Notes: generated from the sequence alone by a model not told the origin. Counted from the stretch's first letter, positions 1 to 13,972 are shown. The stretch: 64,000 bases of DNA from Cavia porcellus (GCF_034190915.1 NW_026947632.1:124001-188000), one strand, 5' to 3'. Numbers and translations: made by a program.

Positions 1-69
1 GTGATGTTTTTGTCACTCCTACTAGTGAATGGCCTGTTAAAAACCCTTACAATGTCCACCACAACGCGA

Positions 70-80
70 TTTTTTTTTTT
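70..80 (+). repeat. T11 homopolymer inside subunit B
   Basis: Eleven consecutive T precede CAGAAACC. Ordinary subunit B has T5 and the expanded class T8-T9, so this is the longest run I noticed in the window. Slippage at the T-tract is the likely cause of the 209-210-bp monomers. Confidence 0.85.
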
Positions 81-3000
81 CAGAAACCTATCCTACATTG
101 CCACTGCATGTTTCCTGACCTCCCCATGCTAAATACCCATTGGCACTTTTCTCCATCCTACATTGCCAATCACTGCCTATCCTACTTCAGGCCCTCCGAT
201 TCACAGCAATCCGTAATGTTTTTCTCACCCCTACGAGGGAAAGGCCTGTAAGAAACCCTTACAATGCGCACCACCCCGCGATATTTTTCAGAAACGTATC
301 CTACATTGCAACTGCATATTTCCGGACCTCCCCATGCTGAGCTCCCCGTGGCGATTTTCTCTGTCCTACATTGCCACTCACTGCCTATCTTAATTCAGGC
401 TCCCCGATTCACACCACCCCGTGATGTTTTTCTCACTCCTATTAGAGAATGGCCTGTTAGAAACCCTTACAATGTCCACCACCCCTTGATTTTTTTTCAG
501 AAACCTATCGTACATTGCCACTGCATGTTTCCTGACCTACCCATGCTGACAACATCGTGGCACTTTTCTCCATCCTACATTGCCACTCACTGCCTATCTT
601 AATTCAGGCTCCCCGATTCACACCACCCCGTGATGTTTTTCTCACTCCTATTAGAGAATGGCCTGTTAGAAACCCTTACAATGTCCACCACCCCTTGATT
701 TTTTTTCAGAAACCTATCCTACATTGCCACTGCATGTTTCCTGACCTCCACATGCTGAGCACTCAGTGGCGATTTTCTCCATCCTACATTTCCACTCACT
801 GCCTATCCTAATTCAGGCTCCCCGATTCACACCACCCCGTGATGCTTTTCTCACTCCTAATAGTGAATGGCCTGTTAGAAACCCTTACAATGTGCACCAC
901 CCCGAGATTTTTTTTTCAAAAACCTGTCCTACATTGCCACAGCATGTTTCCTGACCTCCCCATGCTGACCAACCCGTCGAACATTTCTCCATCCTACATT
1001 GCCACTCACTGCCTATCCTAATTTAGGCTCCCCGATTCACACCACTCCGTGATGTTTTTCTCACTCCTCCTAGTGAATGGCCTGTTAGAAGCCCTTACAA
1101 TGCGCACCACCCCGCGATGTTTTGCAGAAACATATCCTACATTGCAAATGCATATTTCCAGATCTACCCATGCTGACCACCCCGTGGCGCTTTTCTCCAT
1201 CCTACATTGCCACTCGCTGCCTACCTTAATTCAGGCTCCCCAAATCACAGCACCCCATGCTGTTTTTCTCACTCCTACTAGAGAATGGCCTGTTAGAAAC
1301 CCTTACAATGTCCACCACCCCGCGATTTTTTTTCAGAAACCTATCCTATGTTGCCACTGCATGTTTCCTGACCTCCCCATGCTGACCACCCGGTGGTGCT
1401 TTTCTCCATCCTACATTGCCACTCACTGCCTATCCTAATTCAGGCCCTCCGATTCACAACACCCCGTGATGCTTTTCTCACTCCTACTAGTGAATGGCCT
1501 GTTACAAAACCTTGCAGTGCGCAACACACCGAGATGTTTTTCAGAAACCTATCCTACATTGCCACTGCATGTTTCCTGACCTCCCCATTCTAAATACCCC
1601 TTGGCGTTTTTCTCCATCCTACATTGCCACTCACTGCCTATCCTACTTCAGGCCCTCCGATTACCACCACCCCGTGATGTTTTTGTCACTCCTACTAGTG
1701 AATGGCCTGTTAAAAACCCTTACAATGTCCACCACCACGCGATTTTTTTTCAGAATCCTATCCTACATTGCCACTGCATGTTTCCTGACCTCCCCATGCT
1801 AAATACCCCTTGGCGCTTTTCTCCATCCTACATTGCCAATCACTGCCTATCCTACTTCAGGCCCTCCGATTCACACCAACCCGTGATGTTTTTCTCACCC
1901 CTACGAGTGAAAGGCCTTTTAGAAACCCTTACAATGTGCACAACCCCGCGATATTTTTCAGAAACGTATCCTACATTACAACTGCATATTTCTGGACCTC
2001 CCCATGCTGAGCACCCCGTGGCGCTTTTCTCCGTCCTACATTGCCACTCACTGCCTAGCTTAATTCAGGCTCCCCGATTCACACCACCCCGTGATGTTTT
2101 TCTCACTCGTATTAGAGTATGGCCTGTTAGAAACCCTTAAAATGTCCACCACCCCGCGATTTTTTTTCTGAAAGCTATCCTACATTGCCACTGCAGGTTT
2201 CCTGACCTACCAATGCTGACAACCTCGTGGCACTTTTCTCCATCCTACATTGCCACTCACTGCCTATCCTAATTCAGGCCTTCCGATTCACACCACCCCA
2301 TGATGTTTTTCTCACTCCTACTAGTGAATGGCCTGTTAGAAACCCTTACAATGTGCCAAACCCCGCGATTTTTTTTCAGAAACCTATCCTACATTGCCAC
2401 TGCATGTTTCCTGACCTCCCCATGCTGACCACCCGGTGGCGCTTTTCTCCATCCTACATTGCCACTCACTGCCTATCCTAATTCAGGCCCTCCGATACAC
2501 ACCTCCCCGTTATATTTTTCTCACTCCTACTAGTGAATGGCCTGTTAGAAACCCTTGCAGTGCGCACCACACCGTGATGTTTTTCAGAAACCTATCCTAC
2601 ATTGCCACTGCGTGTTTCCTGACCTCCCCATTTTAAATAACCCTTGGCGCATTTCTCCATCCTACATTGCCACTCACTGCCTATCCTAATTCACGCCCTC
2701 CGATTCACACCACCCCGTGATGTTTTTCTCACTCCTACTAGAGAATGGCCAGTTAGAAACACTTACAATGTCCACCACCCCGCGATTTTTTTTCAGAATC
2801 CTATCCTACATTGCCACTGCATGTTTCCTGACCTCCCCATGCTGACCACCCTCTGGCGCTTTTCTCCATCCTACATTGACACTCACTGAATATCCTAATT
2901 CAGACCCTCCGATTCACACCACCCCATGATGTGTTTCTCACTTCTACTAAAGAATGGCCTGTTAGAATCCCTTACAATGCACAACACCCCGCGATGTTTT

Positions 3001-4713
3001 TCAGAAATCTATCCTACGTTGCAACTGCATGTTTCCAGACCTCCCCATGCTGACCACCCCATGGCGCTTTTCTGCATCCTACATTGACACTCACTGCCTA
3101 TCCTAATTCAAGCCCTCCAATTCACAACACCCCGTGATGTTTTTCTCACTCCTACTAGTGAATGGCCTGTTTGAAACCTTTAAAATGCGCACCACCCCGC
3201 GATGTCTTTCAGAAACCTAGCCTACAATGCCACTGCGTGTTTCCTGACCTCCCCATGCTGACCACCCCGTGGCTCTTTTCTTCATCCTACATTGACACTC
3301 ACTGCCTATTCTAATTCACGCCCTCCGATTCACACCAACCCATGATGTTTTTCTCACTTCTACTAGTGAATAGCCTGTTAGAAACCCTTACAATTCGCAC
3401 CAATCCCCAATGTTTTTCAGAAAACTATGCTACATTGCCACTGCTAGTTTCCTGACTTCCCCATGGTGACCACCCCGTGGCGCTTTTCTCCATCCTACAT
3501 TGCCACTCACTGCCTATCCTAATTCAGGCTCCCCGATTCACACCACCCCGTGATGTTTATCTCACTCCTACCAGTGAATGGCCTGTGAGAAACCCTTACA
3601 ATGCTCACCACCCCGCAATGTTGTTTAGAAACCTATCTTACATTGCCACTGCATGTTTCCTGACCTCGACATGCTGAGCACTCCTTGGCGCTTTTCTCCA
3701 TCCTACATTGCCACTCACTGCCTATCCTACTTCAGGCCCTCTGATTCACACCACCCCATGATGTTTCTCTTCCTCCTACTAGTGAATGGCCAGTTAGAAA
3801 ACCTTACAATGTGCACCACCCCGCGATGTTTTTCAGAAACCTATCCTACATTGCCACTGCATGTTTCCAGACCTCCCCATGCTGAGCACTCCAAGGCGCT
3901 TTTCTCCATCCTACATTTCCACTCACTGCCTATCCTACTTCAGGCCCTCCGATTCACACCACCCCGTGATGTTTTTCTCACTGCTACTAGTGAATGGCCT
4001 GTTAGAAACCCTTACAATGCGACCACCCCGCGATGTTTTTCAGAAAGCTATCCTAAATTGCCACTGCATGTTTCCTGACCTCCACATGCTGAGCACTCCA
4101 AGGCGCTTTTCTCCATCCTACATTTCCACTCACTGCCTATCCTACTTCAGGCCCTCCGATTCACACCACCCCGTGATGTTTTTCTCACGCCTACTAGTGA
4201 GTCGCCTGTTAGAAACCCTTAAAATGCGCAACACACCGTGATGTTTTTCAGAAACCTATCCTACATTGCCACTGCATGTTTCCAGACCTCCACATGCTGA
4301 CGACATCGTGGCGCTTTTCTCCATCCTACATTGCCACTCACTGCCTATCCTAATTCATACACACTGATTCACCCCACCCCTTGCTGTTTTTCTCACTCCT
4401 ACTAGTGAATCGCCAGTTAGAAACCCTTACAATGCGCACCACCCCGCGATGTTCTTCAGAAACCTATCCTACATTGCCACTGCATGTTTCCCGACCTCCC
4501 CATGCTGACCACTCCGTGGCACTTATCTCCATCCTACATTGTCCCTCACTGCCTATCCTAATTCAGAACTCCGATTCACACCACCCCGTGATGTTTTTAT
4601 GACTCCTACTAGTGAATGGCCTGTTAGAAACACTTACAATGCCCTCCACCCCGCGATGTTTTTCAGAAACCTATCCTACATTACCACTGCATGTTTCCAG
4701 ACCTCCCAATGCC

Positions 4714-4786
4714 GACCATACCGTGGCGCTTTTCTCCATCCTACTCTGCCACTCACTGCCTATCCTAATTCAGGCTCCCTGATTCA
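4714..4786 (+). repeat. Subunit C (73 bp) of the representative monomer
   Basis: Opens with the box GACCAYMCCG, then GTGGCGCTTTTCTCC, then ATCCTACATTGCCACTCACTG, and ends in the CCTAATTCAGG...GATTCA stretch. In many monomers the opening is replaced by TAAATACCCCTTGGCG or TATATACCCCTTGGCG (for example 9711-9726 and 12208-12222), so the box is lost only in that variant class. The GTGGCGC step is a variable CpG site (GGCGC, GGCAC, GGTGC). Confidence 0.75.
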
Positions 4787-4851
4787 CACCACCTCATGAT
4801 GTTTTTCTCACTCCTACTAGTGAATGGCCTGTTAGAAAGCCTTACAATGCG
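4787..4851 (+). repeat. Subunit A (65 bp) of the representative monomer
   Basis: Opens with CACCACCYCRTGATG and TTTTT, continues CTCACTCCTACTAGTGAATG and ends GGCCTGTTAGAAA...CTTACAATGCG. It is the most diverged of the three subunits and lacks the ATCCTACATTGCCACT core shared by B and C. It carries a 6-bp palindrome, ACTAGT, in a large share of monomers; common replacements are CTATTAG, CTAGTAG, CTCCTAG and CTACTAC. Confidence 0.72.
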
Positions 4852-4921
4852 CACCACCCCGCGATGTTTTTCAGAAACCTATCCTACATTGCCACTGCAT
4901 GTTTCCTGACCTCCCCATGCT
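4852..4921 (+). repeat. Subunit B (70 bp) of the representative monomer
   Basis: Opens with CACCACCCCGCGATG and TTTTT, then CAGAAACCTATCCTACATTG, then CCACTGCATGTTTCCTGACC and CTCCCCATGCT. It aligns with subunit C through the opening box, the T-run and the ATCCTACATTGCCACT core, with about 4 extra bases before the core. A frequent class changes GATGTTTTTC to GATTTTTTTTC, giving an 8-9 T tract and a 209-bp monomer. Confidence 0.75.
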
Positions 4922-7639
4922 GACCATCCCGTGGCGCTTTTCTCCATCCCACATTGCCACTCACTGCCTATCCTAATTCAGGCTCCCCGATTCACACCAC
5001 CCCGTGATGTTTTTCTCACTCCTAGTAGTGAATGGCCTGTTTGAAACCCTTCCAATGTGCACCACCCCGAGATTTTTTTTTAGAAACCTACCCTACATTG
5101 CCACTGCATGTTTCTTGACCTCCCCATGTTGACCACCCTGTGGCACTTTTCTCCATCCTACATTGCCACTCACTGCCTATCCTAATTCAGGCTCCCCGAT
5201 TCACACCACCCCGTGATGTTTTTCTCACTCCTATTAGTGAATGGCCTGTTACAAACCCTTGCAGTGCGCACCACATCGCGATGTTTTTCAGAAACCTATC
5301 CTACATTGCCACTGCATGTTTCCTGACCTCCCCATTCTAAATACTCCTTGGCGTTTTTCTTCATCCTACATTGCCACTCACTGCCTATCCTACTTCAGGC
5401 CCTGTGATTCACACCACCCCGTGATGTTTTTCTCACTCCTACTAGTGAATGGCCTGTCAGAAACGCTTACAAAGCACACCACCCTACGATGTTTTTCAGA
5501 ATCCTATCCTACCTTGCCACTGCATGTTTCCTGACTTTGCCATGCTGACCACCCCGTGGTGCTTTTCTCCATGTTACATTGCCACTCACTGCCTATCATA
5601 TTCAGGCCCTCCGATTCACACCACTCCGTGATGTTTTTCTCACTCCTACTAGTGAATGGCCTGTTAGAAAATTTTACAATGCCTACCACCCTGCGATGTT
5701 TTTCAAAAAACTATCCTACATTTCCACTGAATGTTTCCTGACCTCCCCATGCTGACAACTCCGTGGCGCTTTTCTCCATCCTACATTGCGAATCACTGCC
5801 TATCCTAATTCAGGCTCCCCGATTCACACCACCCCGTGATGTTTTTCTCACTTCTACTAGTGAATGGCCTGTTAGAAACCCTTACAATGCGCACCACCCC
5901 ACGAAGTTTTTCAGAAACCTATCCTACATTGCCACTGCATCTTTCATGACCTCCCCATGCTGACCACCCTCTGGCGCTTTTCACCATCCTACGTTGCACT
6001 CACTGCCTATTCTAATTCAGATCCTGCAATTCACACCACCCCGTGATGGTTTTCTCACTGCTACTAGTGAATGGCCTGTTATAAATCCTTACAATGTGCA
6101 TCACCCTGCTATTTTGTTTTTTCAGAAACCTATCCTACATTGCCACTGCATCTTTCATGACCTCCCCATGCTGACCACCCTCTGGCACTTTTCTCCATCC
6201 TACATTGCCACTCACTGCCTATTCTAATTCAGATCCTCCAATTCACACCACCCCGTGATGTTTTTCTCACTTCTACTAGTGAATAGTCTCTTAGAAACCC
6301 TTACAATGCGCACCACTCCGCAATGTTTTTCAGAAACCTATCCTACATTGTCACTGCATGTTTCCTGACCTCCCCATGCTGACCACCCCGTGGTGCTTTT
6401 CTCCATCCTTTATTGCCACTCACTGCCTATGCTAATTCAGGACCTCTGATTAACACCACCCCGTGATGGTTTTCTCACTCCTATTAGTGAATGGCCTGTT
6501 TGAAATCCTTACAATGCGCACCACCCCGCGATGTTTTTCAAAAACTTATCCTACATTGCCAGTGAATGTTTCCTGATCTCCCCATGCTGACCACCCCGTG
6601 GCACTTTTCTCCATCCTACGTTGCCTCTCACTGCCTATGCTAATTCATACACACTGATTCACCCCACCCCTTGATGTTTTTCTCACTCCTACTAGTGAAT
6701 GGCCAGTTAGAAACCCTTACAATGCGCACCACCCCGCGATGTTCTTCAGAAACCTATCCTATATTGCCACTGCATGTTTACCGACCTCCCCATGCTTACC
6801 ACTCCGTGGCACTTATCTCCATCCTACATTGCCTCTCACTGCCTATCCTAATTCAGTACTCCGATTCACACCACCCCGTGATGTTTTTATAACTCCTACT
6901 AGTGAATGGCCTGTTAGAAACACTTACAATGCCCTCCACCCCGCGATGTTTTTCAGAAACCTATCCTACATTGCCACTGCATGTTTCCTGACCTCCCCAT
7001 TCTAAATACCCCTTGGCGTTTTTCTCCATTCTACATGGCCACTCACTGCCTATCCTACTTCAGGCCCTCCGATTAACACCACCCCGTGATATTTTTCTCA
7101 CGCCTACTAGTGAATGGCCTGTAAGAAACCCTTACAATGTCCACCACCACGCGATTATTTTTTCAGAAACCTATCCTACATTGCCACTGCATGTTTCCTG
7201 ACCTACACAAGCTGACATCCTCGTGGCACTTTTCTCCATCCTACATTGCCACTCACTGCCTATGCTAATTCAGGCCTTCCGATTCACACCACCCCATGAT
7301 GTTTTTCTCACTCCTACTAGTGAATGGCCTGTTAGAAACCCTTACAATGTGCACCACCCCGCGATTTTTTTTCAGAAACCTATCCTACATTGCCACTGCA
7401 TGTTTCCTGACCTCCCCATGATGACCACCCGGTGGCGCTTTTCTCCATCCTACATTGCCACTCACTGCCTATCCTAATTCAGGCCCTTCGATTCACACCA
7501 CCCCGTGATATTTTTCTCACTCCTACTAGTGAATGGCCTGTTAGAAACCCTTACAGTGTGCACCACACCGCGATGTTTTTCAGAAACCTATCCTACATTG
7601 CCACTGCATGTTTCCTAACCTCAGCATGCTAAATAATCC

Positions 7640-8471
7640 TTGGCGCTTTTCTCCATCCTACATTGCCACTCAGTGCCTATTCTACTTCAGGACCTCCTAT
7701 TCACACCAAACCGTGATGTTTTTCTCAGTCCTACTAGGGAATGGCCTGTTAGAAACTCTCACAGTGCGCACCGCACCGCGATGTTTTTCAGAAACCTATC
7801 CTACATTGCCACTGAATGTTTCCTGACCTCCCCATGCTGACCACTCCGTGGCACTTTTCTCCATCCTACATTGCCACTCACTGCCTAGTCTAATTCAGGC
7901 CCTCCGATTCACAGCACCCCGTGATGTTTTTCTCACTCCTACTACTGAAAGGCCAGTTAGAAACCTTTACAATGCACACCACCCCGCGATGTTTTTCAGA
8001 AACCTATCCTACATTGCCACTGCATGTTTCCTAACCTCCCCATGCTAAATAATCCTTGGCGCTTTTCTCCATCCTACATTGCCACTCACTGCCTATTCTA
8101 CTTCAGGACCTCCTATTCACACCAAACCGTGATGTTTTTCTCAGTCCTACTAGGGAATGGCCTGTTAGAAACTCTCACAGTGCGCACCACACTGTGATGT
8201 TTTTCAGAAACCTATCCTACATTGCCACTGAATGTTTCCTGACCTCCCCATGCTGACCACCCCGTGGCACTTTTCTCCATCCTACATTGCCACTCACTGC
8301 CTAGTCTAATTCAGGCCCTCCGATTCACAGCACCCCGTGATGTTTTTCTCACTCCGACTACTGAAAGGCCAGTTAGAAACCCTTACAATGCACACCACCC
8401 CGCGATGTTTTTCAGAAACCTATCCTACATTGCCACTGCAGGTTTCCTGAACTCCCCATGCTGACCACCGC
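7640..8471 (+). repeat. Two-monomer (416-bp) tandem duplication
   Basis: The dimer 7640-8055 is repeated at 8056-8471. Both halves carry the same marker combination: TTCAGGACCTCCTATTCAC and CTCAGTCCTACTAGGGAATG in the first monomer, CTAGTCTAATTCAGG and CTACTGAAAGGCCAG in the second. I count roughly ten differences between halves, about 98% identity. Only the second half takes part in the larger duplication that reappears at 43.8 kb. Confidence 0.82.
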
Positions 8472-11400
8472 GTGGCGCATTTCTCCATCCTACATTGCCA
8501 CTCACTGCCTATCCTAATTCAGGTCCTCCTATTCACACCAAACCATGATGTTTTTCTCACTCCTACTAGGAAATGGCCTGTTAGAAACTCTCACAGTGCG
8601 CACCACACCGCGATGTTTTTCAGAAACCTATCCTACATTGCCACTGCATGTTTCCTGACCTCCCCATGCTGACCACCCTCTGGCGCTTTTCTCCATCCTG
8701 CACTGACACTCATGAATATCCTAATTCAGACCCTCCGATTCACACAACCCCATGATGTGTTTCTCACTTCTACTAGTGAATGGCCTGTTAGAAACACTTA
8801 CAATGCGCAACACCCCGCGATGTTTTTCAGAAATCTATCCTAGGTTGCCACTGCATGTTTCCAGACCTCCCCATGCTGACAACCCCGTGGCGCTTTTCTG
8901 CATCCTACATTGACACTCACTGCCTATCCTAATTCAGGTCCTCCTATTCACACCAAACCGTGATGTTTTTCTCACTCCTACTAGGGAATGGCCTGTTAGA
9001 AACTCTCACAGTGCGCACCACAACGCGATGTTTTTCAGAAACCTATCCTACATTGCCACTGCATGTTTCCTGACCTCCCCATGCTGACCACCCCGTGGCC
9101 CTTTTGTCCATCCTACATTGCCACTCACTGCCTATCCTAATTCAGGTCCTCCGATTCACACCACCCCGTGATGGTTTTCTCACCGCTACTAGTTAATGGC
9201 CTGTTAGAAATCCTTACAATGCGCACCACCCCGCGATGTTTTTCAGAGACCTATCCTAGATTGCCACTGCATGTTTCCTCACCTCCCCATGCAGAGCACC
9301 CAGTGGTGCTTTTCTCCATCCTACATTGCCAGTCACTGCCTATCCTTATTCAGGACCTCTGATTCACACCACCCCGTGATGGTTTTCTCACTTCTATTAG
9401 TGAATGGCCTGTTAGAAATACTTACAATGCGCACCACCCCGAGATGTTTTTCAAAAACTTATCCTACATTGCCACTGAATGTTTCCTGACATCCCCATGC
9501 TGACCACCCCGTGGCACTTTTCTCCATACTACATTGCCACTCACTGGCTATCCTTAATTCAGGCCCTCCGATTCACAGCACCCCGTGATGTTTTTCTCAC
9601 TGCTACTAGTGAAAGGCCAGTTAGAAACCCTTACAATACACACCACCCCACGATGTTTTTCAGAAACGTATCCTACATTGCCACTGCATGTTTCCTGACC
9701 TCCCCATTCTAAATACGCCTTGGCGTTTTTCTCCATCCTACATTGCCACTCACCTCCTATCCTACTTCAGGCCCTCCGATTCACACCACCCCGTGATTTT
9801 TTTCTCACTCCTACTAGTGAATGGCCTGTTAGAAACGCTTACAATGCACACCGCCCTGCGATGTTTTTCAGAAACCTACCCTACATTGCCACTGCATGTT
9901 TCCTGACCTCCCCATTCTAAATACCCCTTGGCGTTTTTCTCCATCCTACATTGCCACTCACCTCCTATCCTACTTCAGGCCCTCCGATTCACACCACCCC
10001 GTGATGTTTTTCTCACTCTTCCTAGTGAATGGACTGTTAGAAACCTTTACAAAGTGCACCACCCCGCGATTTTTTTGCAGAAACCTATCCTACGTTGCCA
10101 CAGCATGTTTCCTGACCTCCCCATGCTGACCATCCCGTGGTGCTTTTCTCCATCCTACATTGCCACACACTGCCTATCCTAATTCAGGCCCTCAAATTCA
10201 CACCACCCCGTGATGTTTTTCTCACGCCTACTAGTGAATGGCCTGTTACAAACCCTTGCAGTGCGCACCACACCGCGATGTTTTTCAGAAACGTATCCTA
10301 CATTGCCACTGCATTTTTCCTGACCTCCCCATTCTAAATACCCCTTGGCGTCTTTCTCCGTCCTACATTGCCACTCACTGCCTATCCTACTTCAGGCCCT
10401 CCGATTCACACCACCCCGTGATGTTTTTCTCAATCCTACTAGTGAATGGCCTGTTAGAAACGCTTACAATGCACAACACCCTGCGATGTATTTCAGAAAT
10501 TTATCCTATATTGCCAGTGCATGTTTCGTGACCTCCCCATGCTGACCACATCGTGGCGCTTTTCTCCATCCAACATTGCCTCTCACTGCCTATCCTAATT
10601 CAGGCCCTCCCATTCACAGTGCCCGTTATGTTTTTCTCACTCCTAGTAGTGAATGGCCTGTTAGAAACCCTTACAATGCGCCCCAACCCGCAGTGTTTTT
10701 CAGAAACCTATCCTACATTGCCACTGCACGTTTCCTGACCTGCCCATGCTGACCACCGCGTGGCGCATTTCTCCATCCTACATTGCCACTCACTGCCTAT
10801 CCTAATTCAGGTCCTCTGATTCACACCAAACCGTGATGTTTTTCTCACTCCTACTAAGGAATGGCCTGTTAGAAACTCTCACAGTGCGCACCACACTGCG
10901 ATGATTTTCAGAAAGCTATCCTACATTGCCACTGCATATTTCCTGACCTCCACTTGCTGAGCACTCCGTGGCGCTTTTCTCCATACTACATTGCCACTCA
11001 CTGCCTATCCTAATTCAGGCCCTCTGATTCACCCCACCCCTTGATGTTTTTCTTACTCCTACTAATGAAAGGCGAGTTAGAAACCCTTACAATGCGCACC
11101 ACCCCGCGATGTACTTCAGAAACCTATCCTACATTGCCACTGCATGTTTCCCGACCTCCCCATGCTGACCACCCCTTGGCGCTTATCTCCATTCTACATT
11201 GCCACTCACTGCCTATCCTAATTCAGCAACTCCGAATCACACCACCCCGTGATGTTTTTATAACTCCTACTAGTGAAGGCCATGTTAGAAACACTTACAA
11301 TGCCCTCCACACCGCGATGTTTTTCAGAAACCTATCCAACATTGCCACTGAATGTTTCATGACTTCCCCATGCTGACCACGCCGTGGCACTTTTCTCCAT

Positions 11401-13671
11401 CCTACATTGCCACTCTCTGGCTATTCTAATTCAGGCCCTCCGATTCACAAGCACCCCGTGATGTTTTTCTCAATCCTACTAGTGAAAGGCCAGTTAGAAA
11501 CCCTTACAATACACACCACCCCACGATGTTTTTCAGAAACGTATCCTACATTGCCACTGCATGTTTCCTGACCTCCACATGCTGAGCACTCCGTGGCGTT
11601 TTTCTCCATCCTACATTGCCACTCACTGCCTATACTAATTCAGGCCCTCCGTTTCACACCACCCCGTGATGTTTTTCTCAATCCTACTAGTGAATGGCCT
11701 GTTAGAAAGCCTTACAATGCGTACCACCCCGCGATGTTTTTCAGAAAACTATCCTCCATTGCCACTGAATGTTTCCTGACCTCCCCATGCTGAGCACTCC
11801 GTGGCGTTTTTCTCCATCCTACATTGCCACTCACTGCCTATCCTAATTCAGGCTCCCCGATTCACACCACCCCGTGATGTTTTTCTCACTCCTACTACAA
11901 AATGGCCTGTTAGAAACCCTTACAATGCACAGCAACCCACAATGTTTTTCAGAAACCTATACTACATAGCCACTGCATGTTTCCTGTCCTCCAATTGCTG
12001 ACCACCCGGTGGCGCTTTTCTCCATCCTACATTGCCACTCATTGCCTATCCTAATTCAGGCCCTCCAATTCACACCACCCCGTGATGTTTTTCTCACTCC
12101 TACTAGTGAATGGCCTGTTACAAACCCTTGCAATGCGCACCACACCGCGATGTTTTTCAAAAACCTATCCTACATTGCCACTGCATGTTTCCTGACCTCC
12201 ACATTCTATATACCCCTTGGCGTTTTTCTCCATCCTACATTGCCACTCACTGCCTATCCTAATTGAGGCCCTCCGATTCACACCACCCCGTGATGTTTTT
12301 CTCACTCCTACTAGTGAATGGCCTGTTAGAAACGCTTACAATACACACCACCCTGCGATGATTTTCAGAAACAAATCCTATATTGCCACTGCATTTTTCG
12401 TGACCTCCCCATGCTGACAACCTCGTGGCGCTTTTCTCCATCCAACATTGCCTCTCACTGCATATCCTAATTCAGGCCCTCCCATTCACAGCACCCGCGA
12501 TGTTTTTCTCACTCCTACTAGTAAATGGCCTGTTAGAAACCCTTACAATGCGCACCAACCCGCAGTGTTTTTCAGAAACCTATCCTACATTGCCACTGCA
12601 CGTTTCCTGACCGGCCCATGCTGACCACCGAGTGGCGCATTTGTCGATCCTACATTGCCACTCACTGCCTATCCTAATTCAGGCCCTCCGATTCACAGCA
12701 CCCCGTGATGTTTTTCTCACTCCTACTAGTGAAAGGCCAGTTAGAAACCCTTACAATACACACCACCCCACGATGTTTTTCAGAAACGTATCCTACATTG
12801 CCACTGCATGTTTCCTGACCTCCACATGCTGAGCACTCCGTGGCGTTTTTCTCCATCCTACATTGCCACTCACTGCCTATACTAATTCAGGCCCTCCGAT
12901 TCACACCACCCCGTGATGTTTTTCTCAATCCTACTAGTGAATGGCCTGTTAGAAAGCCTTACAATGTGTACCACCCCGCGATGTTTTTCAAAAAACTATC
13001 CTCCATTGCCACTGAATGTTTCCTGACCTCCCCATGCTGAGCACTCCGTGTCACTTTTCTCCATCCTACATTGCCACTCACTGCCTATCCTAATTCGGGC
13101 TCCCTGATTCACACCACCCCGTGATGTTTTTCTCACTCCTACTACTGAATGGCCTGTTACAAACCCTTCCAATGCGCACCACACCGCGATGTTTTTCAAA
13201 AACTTATTCTACATTGCCACTGCATGTTTCCTGACCTTCACATTCTATATACCCCTTGGCGTTTTTCTCCATCCTACATTGCCACTCACTGCCTATCCTA
13301 ATTCAGGCCCTCCGATTCACACCACCCCGTGATGTTTTTCTCACTCCTACTAGTGTATGGCCTGTTAGAAACGCTTACAATGCACAGCACCCTGCGATGT
13401 TTTTCAGAAACTTATCCTATATTGCCACTGCATGTTTCGTGACCTCCCCATGCTGACAACCCCGTGGCGCTTTTCTCCATCCAACATTGGCTCTTACTGC
13501 CTATCCTAATTCAGGCCCTCCCATTCAAAGCACCCGTGATGTTTTTCTCACTCCTACTAGTGAATGGCCTTTTAGAAACCCTTACAATGTGCACCAAACC
13601 AAAGTGTTTTTCAGAAACCTATCCTACATTGCCACTGCACGTTTCCTGACCTGCCCAGGCTGACCACCGAG

Positions 13672-13972
13672 TGGCACATTTCTCCATCCTACATTGCCAC
13701 TCGCTGCCTATCCTAATTCAGGTCCTCTGATTCACACCAAACCATGATGTTTTTCTCACTCCTACTAGGGAATGGCCTGTTAGAAACTCTCACAGTGCGC
13801 ACCACACCTCGATGTTTTTCAGAAACCTATCCTACATTGAAACTGCACGTTTCCTGACCTGCCCATGCTGACCACCGAGTGGCGCATTTCTCCATCCTAC
13901 ATTGCCACTCGCTGCCTATCCTAATTCAGGTCCTCTGATTCACACCAAACCATGATGTTTTTCTCACTCCTA
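13672..13972 (+). repeat. Local one-monomer duplication ending near ACTAG
   Basis: The monomer at 13672-13879 (markers CTCGCTGCC, GGTCCTCTGATTCAC, CACACCTCGATG) is followed at 13880 by a second copy of its first part. That second copy stays near-identical up to TCCTACTAG at about 13975, then switches to the TGAATGG...CACTTACAATGCCC family. The arrangement is inherited in the copy near 49.50-49.80 kb. Confidence 0.65.

Larger units (their letters stand above)
4714..4921 (+). repeat. Representative 208-bp monomer, a degenerate trimer C-A-B
   Basis: This monomer is close to consensus and shows the internal plan. It divides into three related subunits of 73, 65 and 70 bp (sum 208). Each starts with a version of ACCACCCCG and then a run of 4-5 T. 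Subunits B and C are the closest pair, sharing ATCCTACATTGCCACT. Hand counting the consensus gives 42 A, 77 C, 30 G and 59 T. There are seven CpG sites per consensus monomer. Because 208 is not a multiple of 3, any reading frame shifts by one base at each monomer, which argues against a protein-coding role. Confidence 0.85.
1..7639 (+). repeat. Left, most diverged part of the array
   Basis: About 37 monomers with many private substitutions and no near-identical partner in the window. Older relatives can be traced. Roughly 0.8-3.4 kb resembles 15.2-18.2 kb (offset about 14.4-14.8 kb; about 94% identical in a 160-bp hand comparison). Roughly 4.34-5.54 kb resembles 20.43-21.63 kb at an offset of 16094. 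Roughly 6.43-6.95 kb resembles 20.24-20.76 kb. Within the segment, 390-530 and 599-739 are almost identical neighbours 209 bp apart. Nothing other than satellite is present. Confidence 0.8.

Noticed and set aside
1018..1200. Antisense 60-codon frames recurring through the array
   Set aside because: Same cause as the sense frames: low stop density on the complementary strand of the monomer, with no conservation of frame beyond the repeat.
7640..8672. A 66-codon open frame (starting GTG GCG CTT TTC) repeated in almost every monomer
   Set aside because: It is a by-product of the repeat. The unit is 208 bp, so the frame shifts each time, starts are GTG, indels between copies are not multiples of three, and changes ignore codon position. 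The peptide has no recognisable domain.
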